Shown piece by piece: positions 49,867 to 60,900 of a stretch of 64,000 nucleotides of DNA (position 1 is the stretch's first letter; the number at the start of each line of letters is the position of its first letter). The stretch comes from Scortum barcoo (taxonomy: Eukaryota > Chordata > Actinopteri > Centrarchiformes > Terapontidae), in contig CM041536.1 in NCBI GenBank assembly GCA_023238725.1, positions 11,992,271 to 12,056,270 on the forward strand, in the 5' to 3' direction. Under the pieces are notes generated by a model. It was not told the DNA's origin, did no database searches, and saw only the letters and a program-made list of their open reading frames with translations. The position numbers and the translations under genes are program-made.

Positions 49867-52376
49867 CATGGTTGAGTAGCAGACACAATGCCATTGGAAG
49901 GCCAGTCCACACTCCTTCTTATCTTTCCTGTCAGATTTTGCTTTTACACTTGCCTTCGCTCCTGCTTTTTTTCATTTTTGTTTATTTTCTTTCTCTGGAA
50001 AACTGTATCTTAACTGTGCAAATACTCAAGCCTCCCAAGTGTTCTCCTTGGGTGTGTCATCATATCCTAGACTAGAAAACATTGGCACATGCCACTCTGC
50101 ATGGGTCACCTCAATTGCAGACAAAGCACTGTTCTACTTCTACCACAGGCTAAACCCACTCTTTCCCTGTGTGTACATCATTGCCTGTTGCTCTGTTGCT
50201 TTTGATCTCGCATTTTCTTCTGCCAATAACTTTTATCTCATCTGCTTTTTACAATTTTGTGAAAGAAATTTTCATAAGATGTAACCCCTGCTAATAATAT
50301 GCTGGACATTAACAATACATTGCTTTTAATCATATCCGAAAGGTATCATTGCCAGCTGTTAAGGGAACTCCTCTTAAGTGCTTTGTACGTTGCAAAGTAG
50401 AGACGTTATCAGTCTGAAAGTACAGTCCAGACCAGACTCAATGTTATCTGAGTGGCCATCAAAAAAAAAAAAAATTCTGAACATGATGTTCATGATGTCC
50501 AATGCAAAATGGAGATGATGACAATTCCTATGATACTAGTGATGAATACATCTAATGTCAACAGAACTAAAACTGTTTTGTTCATTTGCATGAACTGCAT
50601 GAGAAATTATGTTCAACAAGAAGCTAACTGTATCACAGTACCTGTAAGAAGAGAAAAACTCGTTTTTCTTTCAAAAGCTTCTAAAGCTTTGTCATTTTTT
50701 ATGCATTTTGAGACAGCTTTACAAGAGACTCAGTCATAGCAGAGATTTTTATGTAGCTGCCATTCTTTGCCTTTCCCCAAATTCATATATTTATTTTCTT
50801 GAATTTATTTGACTGGGGCCTCCGACTAAAATAGTGTGATTTAACTTGAACAACCTGTCATAAAGCCAACTAATGCTGTTATGAGCATAAATAGTTTTTA
50901 TACAAATATATTTACTGGTAGTTATGAGTTTTTAAAACAGTATCCGTAGTCTGCGGCAACTTCTATATCTGCTGTGATGCCTAAATTAAGGCAAGACTCA
51001 TGAATTATAAAACAACCGTGCCTTCGTACCTGGTGAGGCAAAGTAAAAGTGAGAAATAAATTGACATGATATCCCAGTGTAGCATCAGTACACTTTTTAT
51101 CATGCTCATAACAGTGTAACGAAAGCTTTATTTTATAAGGTGCACTTTGTACCTTTTGCACCACTCTAATACCCTTAATCATAGTAAATCTGCCCTCTTG
51201 GTTACTATTATTAAACCATCCAACACATACTAGGATTTAACCTTTAGATGGATGCATAGCTCCACACAGAAAGAGAAAAACTTTATAGTCTCATCTCAAG
51301 AAAATTTTTGTATGATAAAGCACAAATTATTACTAAAGGGGACCAGGCAACTATACAGAGCCAAAATATATTGAGTTATGATCAACCAGAGATGTAACGA
51401 TGACTCCTGCAGTATGTATGTCTGTTGATTTAAAACATCAATACAGTTACTGTTACATTTATTGATCCTGTCCCAATAATTATGCACACTTTTTTCAGGG
51501 CACTTTAACAAATCTTATGTTGACCAATCAGAAATGTTAGTTTCTAGGAGAAGATATAAGTATAGCAACTCATCTAAGTTTTGTTTTTATTCTGAATGAG
51601 CAGAGTTTTACATTTTCGAGTCATGTCTCTTGTGGTAATTAATGGACGTTCTATATTTAAAAAAAAAAAAACCTTGTGAAGATTTGATGTGAAGAGATGC
51701 AGGTGAATTATATACTCATGCAATTCAAGTGGAAAAAAAAAGTACAATACAACACAGTATGGGATGTGGGTCTACTTGGGGAAAGGTAAATGCATGTATT
51801 TTACATTTATGCAAGAGAAAAGTATTCAAATAAAATATGTAAATATAAGTCCTTGCATGAAATAAATTTTATACACAATGAGCGTTTAGACTCCGTTTTT
51901 ATTCAACAGCACATGCATACATACATCTTTCCTTTCCCACTAGCGTGCGGCTAGTGCTTTCAACTGCTGTTTGACCCTCTGTCTCCCTGTGTACGGGTCA
52001 AAAAAAGCATAATAAACGAGGTGACTGTGAAAGCATGACGCAAAGTATACAACCGCATGACACTGACCGAACTACTGTACATCAACTTGTAAAGCGCAGC
52101 ATGATCAGGCATGTTTATTAACCGACTGAGAGTCCAACCACTGCACACAGACAGTACATCGTTGTCTGATGGCTTGGCTAAGCATGGGAAATACATGGTA
52201 AACCTGTCGTTTACCATGAGGAACTAACGGAGCACATTTTCTTTACTCTCCAAGCAAGTGTCATTTCTCACCTCTCCCCCGTACCTCAGAGGTATCCATC
52301 ACCGCCATCATTTCCACCATTAATCATAATTTGTGTAATAATTTATTTTTGTTATTGTTTTTTTATATGTTTATAG
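49867..52376 (+). other. kcnc1: kcnc1 region between the two alternative last exons
   Basis: Serves as 3' UTR for the 49866-ending transcript and as intron for the longer one. AATAAA at 51861-51866 is a possible internal poly(A) signal. No further exon is supported. Confidence 0.45.
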
Positions 52377-52486
52377 AGACCCAGCGACAGCACCGGAGCA
52401 GACAACCAACAGAGTCAGTTTGTGTTATGAACCATGGTGTACCAACCACTATGTGTATGACCCATAATGGCCCATCACCCACCTGA
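52377..52486 (+). CDS. kcnc1: Alternative terminal coding exon of kcnc1
   Basis: A pyrimidine-rich acceptor (tttttttatatgtttatag) precedes 52377. Joined to exon 3 in phase 1, the same phase exon 4 uses, it reads ETQRQHRSRQPTESVCVMNH and continues to a TGA at 52484-52486, 36 residues in all (isoform about 587 aa). A clean 3' UTR and poly(A) signals at 53994-54013 follow. Phase match, acceptor and position support a mutually exclusive last exon; I do not recall this tail with certainty from other species. Confidence 0.6.
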
Positions 52487-54013
52487 TAGTGCTGTAGCAT
52501 TGTTGTGTGTATTACTTAGTATTTTTAAATGGGTGTGACAGTGACAACCTGTGCATCACAAACTCAGCATAGATGTAGCACTGAGGAAGTTTTGTTGTCA
52601 AGCCTTATGTAGCTCAGTATCTGTGACTGGTTACTGTGTTGTAATTTGTGTGCCTATTTTTGGTGTGTGCCAGTGCTGTAAATACGCTTTTTTGTGTGCT
52701 GAAGTTGTGTGTACCAATGTTTTTTGAGTGATCATCAAATATCTGTGTGCTTCTTCTGTTGAAACAAAAAAAAAATGTTGCTCCGATTTTAATCACCCCC
52801 ACACCTCCCCCTCAGCAAAAACCTGTCACTTGTCATGTCAGCCAGACTAAACAGTTGAAAACAAATCGTTAACTTTGCACTGTCATGGTCACATCTTTGT
52901 AGACTTTTGCACTGTTTTGCACCAGTGGACTTTTGACATTCCTTTGTATATTTTCAGTTATCAAAGAGATAACATCCACAAAAAAATGAAAAAAGGGTCA
53001 TACTTAAAAACACCACTCTTACCTTGACTTAATGAGGAATGAAGTGTGCTGTTAGGAACTAGTAAATAATTTAGCTGGTAAAGCAAATCTGATATAGTTA
53101 TTCAGAAAAGAATAACAGACATTCAACATTAATTGAATGTTGATATATCCTCATATGTAGGTACACTTTGATAAACAAAGATATCTCATATATAATACAT
53201 GAACTCATGTCACAGCATTGGTAATTATTCTGTAGTACATTTTAATCGACACGTAGGACCGGATTCTTATTCTTTTTCTACACACATACAAATTGGAACA
53301 GGAGGATATAACACTAACCAATGCTAAAACATTAACACACATCATACCGGACAAGTGCCTCTGTTATGCAACATCATGTTGGTACAGCTTAACCAACACG
53401 ATGAGTTAATGTATATTTTATTTTTAAATTAGTCATTGGTCACCAGCCATTGAAAAAAAAAACATTCAGTCCTCAAAATGCACAGAGATACAATAAAGAC
53501 CCCCGTATGGATCAGCTTCTATAGGCAATAAGCAATGAGCATACCTAATTAAAACCATAAAGGAGAGCCATTGAGTATGAAGAACAGCTTCACTGTTGGT
53601 GTGGAAAAGTTGATGAAATGGGACCAACTTTTTACCAAACCACTGCAAACACACTGCCAACAACCTACTGAGATCTGTGTGCAGTCAGGAACAGCAGATC
53701 TGACTCTGCCAATAGAGCTGAGGACAAATGGGGGGACAGTGAGCTCATTGTCCGACACAGAATAAAAAAACAAACAAACAAACAAACAGCAGCTGTTATT
53801 CTTAAACAGAATCAACAACGCAAATATGAGGTAACTAATGTGTGCCGTTTAGTGAGACTTGAGAGTGTGTGTTTTGAACACCGTGCATTTTGTGGTTAGT
53901 TATCTCAATAAGGTGGTCAGTGATCGTTTTTGATTGGTTTGTTGTTTAGGGATTTTTTGTGTCTTTTTTGACCAATACAGTTCAGGCTTGTACAATAAAT
54001 AGTGATAAATAAA
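52487..54013 (+). other. kcnc1: kcnc1 distal 3' UTR with poly(A) signals
   Basis: Noncoding, AT-rich. It includes an (AAAC)n simple repeat at 53767-53789 and ends with AATAAA at 53994-53999 and 54008-54013. The minus-strand poly(A) signal for sergef begins only about 40 bp further right. Confidence 0.5.
53767..53789. repeat. AAAC tetranucleotide repeat
   Basis: About six tandem aaac/caaa units in the kcnc1 3' UTR. Confidence 0.8.
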
Positions 54014-54053
54014 AAAAAAACACAGAAATGATCATTTTTTCGATGAGTGTTGA

Positions 54054-54059
54054 TTTATT
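54054..54059 (-). other. sergef: Candidate sergef poly(A) signal
   Basis: tttatt on + (AATAAA on -), about 940 bp past the sergef stop codon and facing the kcnc1 poly(A) signals. Confidence 0.4.
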
Positions 54060-54996
54060 TTATTTTTTCAAACTAATCCAGGTAAAAGCACATTAATTTA
54101 ACTTTCATCAGTGCATAGTTTCAGTGACACAGATGTTTTTACTATTTAATTTGCATAAACCATGAAATAAAATTAAAGGTTTTAAATAAAAAAGGAAACA
54201 AAACGCACATAATATCATCTAGGAGCAATTCTGAGTGCGACCACAGCACTGGCTTCAGACCTGCAGTTGGTCCCCGGGTGCTGCACTGCGGGCACCAATA
54301 GCTTATAAATATGTAAGTTGGGTCAAATGCAGTGGACGAATTTCCCCAAGAGAGATTAATTAAGTATACAGTGTGAAAAGTGCTGCAGACAAACAGAACA
54401 TCAAAGTACATGACACAGACTGGCTAGAATATAATTAAATGATGGACAGTTGCCAAAGGAAAAACATTGTTCTTTATGTGTAAGTGGTAAATCATGAGGA
54501 TGACCGAGAGATTTTCAGTATAAAGTGCAGAGATTGACTGCGTCCTGACACTCAAGATCACAGCAATAAAACCTCTGACATGGGAAGATGGAGCTATAGC
54601 ACCAGTCTAGCCCATCGCTCATATGATCCGTAATGGATGCGTTCAGGAAGACAAACACTGCAGGTGGACCAGGAGCCATAGGCATGGCCATGTGCTGCAA
54701 AGACATCGGCCACAATCATGTCCATCAAAGTGATGGGCTGGTTGGAGAAATGATGGCCTTTGCCCGCACATAACATAACTCAGCCTGCGTCCATCCACAC
54801 AACAGTATTTATGACGTCTGACCTTTGCAAGGAGCTCAAGTAGCAGATTACAAGGTGAAAGTTACTATTTATTCAAAGGCACTTAAAATGATAGTTTGTG
54901 GGCTTTGAAAAGCACCAAGAAACCACCAAATCAGTCAGAAATATTAATTCACAAAGTCTGATTGCCATTTGCTGAGTAAACGTCCCTGCTCCGCTG

Positions 54997-57900
54997 TTAC
55001 TGAAGTGGAGTCGGTGCAGAGTTTTGGCTCGAGTCAGTCGTCACAGCGCACACTGCCATAGAGTGTCCGGCTCCGCAGCCAATGAGAAGAGGTCTGAAAC
55101 CAGAAACGAGCTGCGGCTTAAAGATGTCGGTCTGTGAACCGTCTCCGCACATTCCATGTTCATTCCAGCCCCAGGAGAAGAGACACCCCCCTGAAAAGGA
55201 GAAGGGTCATGGGTCAGTGGAGCTGACAGGAGAGAGACGGAGCTGCAGTACTGTAACATGTAGGCTAGAATTAACAGCCGGCAGGAAAAAATGAAAAAAA
55301 AAAAAAAAAGAAGGCACGCAATCTCACATGCACACACACCCATGTAGACACACACACGCAGCTTCTCTGTTCCCAACACTGACACTCAGCCAGTAATAAA
55401 GCCTCCCTGCTCTTCACAGCTGGTGAGCTTGTTGGTGGGTGTGGTCAGGTCTGCATCACCGAGGAGACACGTGCCATGGCAACACAGTTACCTAATAGGC
55501 TCCATTGCCATGGCAACAGAAGCGAGCTTGCTTTCTCAAGGGTAACACATCGTCAAGCTTTCCCCATCCTGTAGTTGTGTGTCTTTCATGCCATCTTTTC
55601 ACTTATTTCACCGAGGTTTCTTTGTCTTTCTGCGTTTCTAGCTCGCCTTTGAAAATCTGTGGCATCAAAGATTTGGATAGGCCAAGTGACACATATGCTT
55701 TCGCCAGTTAACAGACAACAGATATCATGCCAGCAGCTTATGTCAGTGTGACGCTCTGCCAGATATGGCTAGATAAGCCCTGTCTTTAAGATACACCATG
55801 TATCCATAACTGGACTGCATTCGATTCTATTATGACTATCGTTATTCTGTAAATATTCAGTGCTCATTTATTAGTGAGCTTAGTGTGTTGAAACATTTTG
55901 TTCTTTGGGGAAAAAGCCTTATTTTGGTGCTGTGCTTAATTCATGGACTCACAGACTGGAGTACAGCACATCAGTGTTTCCATGGCAACAAAGTGCCTGC
56001 AAAATATTCTGCACAACTAAAGGCTAAAAATCAAGACGCTCAAACCAAAAGCCATTTCCTTGTAAACAAATCCTGTCATTCGGTTTTGAATTTGACAGTT
56101 TAAAATCTTACTCCTAATCAACGACACCACAGTGACACAATCTGCAGGAAGCGTGTTTTTTTGTTGGGGTTTTTTTGCTTGACTTACATCATACTATGGG
56201 TACAAGTTAAAGTAGCATCTCATCCATGGTGTTTGTCCTTATACATTCCTGTTTCATTCAAAATGTTCACATTAACAAAAATCTTTCCTCAGATTGGATG
56301 AGCTGTGCCCACAGCGTCTTTGGCCTCTCTCCCACTTCTGACCACCGATGATGAATTTCATACATGAGGAGCACTTCCTCAGGTGAAAATGGGCAAAGGC
56401 TGAGCAGGCAACAGATATCATAAGCAGCATGCAATGCTCTCCGTTCCTTTCTGCCTGACCTACTTCAGCACCAGAAATAGCAGCACTCAGGTCTCTGCTT
56501 CCAATCCTGTTTTGCTATTTCATTGCTCCTGCCACCGCGCTCCAGACAGGAGGAGGAAAAGAGGAGAGCATGGCACAGGAGGGAGGTGCACCAGGTTCAC
56601 ATGAGCTCTCCCTTTACTGCCTCTGCCTTCTCATCACATAACTGAACTTCTGAAAGCACAGAGCAGCGCATTGTGAGAACTGTCATTATGATGGACAGTC
56701 TGTGTTAACAATTTCCTCATTATGATGGCATATCCAGTTAACTGTTCAAATTGGTCAGAGGAATTAAAGTGTTTACAGAAATACCAGCGTTTCCCCTCCA
56801 CTGGAATTCTGTGCACGTGTTTCAATGCTCATCTGTGGTATTTATATTCAGGCTGATGTAAAAAAAAAAAAAAACTGGGTCAGTGTTCAAAATTTAATGC
56901 GAAAGATTTTACCTCCAAAATGTCTTAAAGCGCTAGCCTGTAACTATAGGAAAGCAGGAGACTTTAAGCAAACCTGCAAATAATAATAATAATAAAAAAA
57001 CTGATCTCTTTGTAAATCTGATGAGTAATCAAACACTGAAAAATGCCTGTGTTTGTTTAGTATTCTTTGAGGGATGTGCGTGTGACTGCAATGTCTATAT
57101 TCTGTTCTCATGTGGACAATGTGAGCCTGCTCTCCAAACACCCTGGAACTGGAAAAACATGCCTGTCAATGTGTGTGTGGTTCATTCATCTCTTTTACAG
57201 GCCTGTTCGGGTAATTGCCTCTGTCAGTGATACCCATCTATCCGTGCTGTAATTACTTCCTGATGCAAAGGCCACAGAGCAATGAGCTGACCTCAGAAAT
57301 CCTTTGCAGCATTACCAGAAGGATTAATATTTCACACTGATGTTTAACTGTAATGTATTAGACAATTCCCTCTCTGACTCTTTCGTACAGAGAGGATGAC
57401 TTGAAATAGTTTTGTCTCAACAATCTGTATTCCCTTTTCCTTCATATTCCTTTATGCAGTTAGAGCCAGAGTCTTGTCAGGCCAAAAGTAGAGTCTCTTG
57501 TTTCAGCCACATGCACTTACTGAAACCAATAAGTTCAACATATTTCTGCTTAATTCCTCTCAAACCTTTTCTGGAGGGATCTTTTCAGTGCAGTTATGCA
57601 TTATATTGTCAGGTTTTTATGCTTTTATGCCTTTATGCTACCTTGTAAAAATAAAATACAAAAATAAAATGATAAGAAAAATGTGAGGAAACTTTTAAGA
57701 GAATGCACTTACCTACAACAGGCAAGGTTATGTTCAGATCCACATGCAATCTATGGAGAAAAAGATTTGTGTTTAAATGCATGCTCAAGGCAGACAGCCA
57801 ATTTCAGTAATGTCTGCAATACTGAGATACTTTGTAACCAAACCTGCTCTGAAACTGTAATAAAATTTAATGTGTAAAGATGTAGTCATCCAAGTTTTAT

Positions 57901-60900
57901 TTAAAACTGCATAAAACATGAGGGTTTTTTTTCTTTTTGAGACGCTACAGTATAAAACCCCTCACGCCACAGTGTAACATCAGTAAAGCCAACTTATTCA
58001 TAAAAGCTAGAACACCCTGCTGGGCTGTCTGGAGAAGTTAATGCATCTGTCTCTGAGCGGCTGTGTGCGCCTGACTTTGCTGACCAAAACCTTTTACAAT
58101 TTAATGGCCTTTTTTCTGCAGTCTTTCCCCTTCATAACTGCTACAGGAATTGAGAGGACACAGTTAAATTCTGATCCTGAAATCTACAAAGCTCAACAAG
58201 AGTAAAAACATGAGACAGGGCTCTTTAGATGCCTGTTTAGATTGCTAAATCTTTCCTAATAGCAATAAAAGTCACTGAATTATAATATATCCTTGCTAAT
58301 ACAGTTTGAAATACTTTGATAAAGCAACATTTTTGATAAAGCATTAAGCTGTGTCAAGCCCACTGATTACTGAACCACTGACAGGAAATGTTCATAGGCC
58401 TCATAAAAATGTGACAGTTTACTAAATATTAACTCTGCAGCTTTATATGTACAGGAGGACCAACATGGTAGGGTGGGCTGGGAGATTCATAGCCCACTCA
58501 TCTAATCCATCTCGCCTTCAGCGTTAACACACAAGGTGACTACGCCTTGACATACGCCAGCACTGCTGCAATAATGAGTGTGCAGATCCAGAGCTTGCCC
58601 TTGCCCATCCCTGACATTCACTTTATCAGCAGCAATCTTACAAACCTTACAGCTGCCATTTATACTATAGGTTAACTGCTGCAGCTCCGTGATGCTCACA
58701 CATAATTGCCCTTATGGGAGAAGAGGCCTCTCCCCTGAATGTTACTGGTCCTCTGGGAGTGTGTGTGTGCTCTACACGCTAGATGTAGTGATGCAAATCA
58801 TGAGGAGCCTACTGTTAGTGGTCCTGGCTTTCATTCAGTAGCTCTGTGTTTCATCTTATACAAAACAATTCTCAGCTGTTTTATTCGTGGTTGTCTGCTG
58901 TCCCCTGCTGGACTGACACAGACATGTTCTACTGAAACACAAGGATAACAGCCACAACAAGAAGAACCGATTAAAGACAGCTTTAATACGAATTACTTTA
59001 TCTAATATGCACCACATGCATGAACATTTTCATTCACCTTCTAGAGTTTCAGTCTGTAGAGGTGTCAAATAAGTCTTACCTGTGTTGCTCCACGGAGGAC
59101 TTCAACCTCTGCAGGAAGCCAAGCTTGGTTTCCACCTTCTGCTGAAGGACCAGCTGACTGCCGCTCTGGGTTTTGATTGGGCGATGCTTGTCGACCAAGC
59201 TGTCCGTAATCTCCCCTGCCCCATGTGAACACTCTCCCAGTCTCTGAAATGAATGATGACCTTGTTTAGAGAGGGCAGCTCTCGCTTAAATCCTGCTAAA
59301 ACTGGCGAGTGTCACAGTCATAATACGTGCCATTACATTTCACCTGTTTGAGCAACGATGTGTGTCCAGCCGCTCCACGCATGGATAACTTTCTCTCCGC
59401 CCAGCAGTGAGTGCTTCACAAGAGTGGGAGAGGACAGGAAGGGCTCTGGGGTGGTCAGCTGGCCGTGCTTGTTGCTTCCCCACAGAAACAAATCGCCGTC
59501 GCCTGCACACACGACAGGAGCAACATTACTCTTCATCCAGCAGACGCAGCAACAGAAAGGCAGAGCAGTAATTGAGTGATGCTGGTCAACTAATTACAGG
59601 GCAGAAGGGAGGCCAGACATGATGTATGAGCACAACTTGGAAGGTAACTAGTGCAAACTGAAAGCACACATGCTCCCTAAGGAAGAGCGGCACAAAATGT
59701 ATTACATATCTGCTTTAAATTATAGCCTATCGTGTTTGTCTGCTGCTCTTTAAGCCGTTAATCAAATTATACACTTCCAAAGCATCAATAAAAACTCAAA
59801 TGGTTGAACTTGAACTGAAAACAAGAGACTGAAGCACAGCAGTGTTGAAACGTTGGTCTGTTGCCCTATTTCTGTAAATCAGATCACAATGCTCCAGTCC
59901 ACTTTTTCCCCTTGGAGGAATTGAGTGAATTGAGTGTTTGGAATCTTGTAACACTTTTGACATGACTTTCTTGCATCATCCAGGATGATATGAGTGTTTT
60001 TTCTTTGCCAGAGACTCATATTAATATTAACTAACCCTAATATGACATGAAAGCATGCTGATCATTGTCACATATGCTGTTGTCATACCTGTAAGACAGA
60101 CACAATGTGCTGAGCCCGCAGCAACCATGTGTGAGGTCTTCTGATCCAGACCTGAAACATATGCACACATATCTGATCACATTTATCAATCAGCGGAGGT
60201 ATTGATATGACCTAAAAACTTTTCTATGACTATTTCTGTTCAGAGTTTCACCTACGTGGCACCAGAGAGGGCACAGTAGAGCTGAGGTATGATGGGACAG
60301 GGTGTGGACTGAGTGCTCTCTTAGCATGACTGAAAAGTCCCCTTCCCCACTGATACACACAGCCCGAGTCTAAAGAAGGAACAAAAAAATTAGGATTTGT
60401 GGATTGACCGCTAAATGAAAACCCTCTGAGGAAGTTATGGGTGCAAACTTGCCAGTAACAGCGAGCGAATGTCTGAGCCCTGCTGCCACATTCACCACGG
60501 GCTCCTTCAGACTCTGAAAACAAACAACACGGCCGGAATCGGCCGAGAATGTGTGTAATGTACAGATATATAGTCCAATAGATGTGCAGTAATGTTTTGC
60601 ATTGAGTCAAATGATATTTGACATTTCTTCAAAAAACTGATCAAACTGATCATGAGGAGAAGTTGTTTTTCAGAAGTTTCATTCACTTGGAGTCATCAGA
60701 TAAAGGTATGAGAGGCTGTGCTGTGTTCATTTGAATATTTTAAATACACAATGCTCGTGTTCTCACCTCAACCACCAGAGGATCTGCAGAGTGTGTGGCT
60801 CTCTGTCCATCACCAAGTTGTCCAAATGCATTGGAGCCACATGCCAGTACTCGGCCACAATCTGTCAGCGTGACATTAAAAGAAAATAACTATCTTAATA

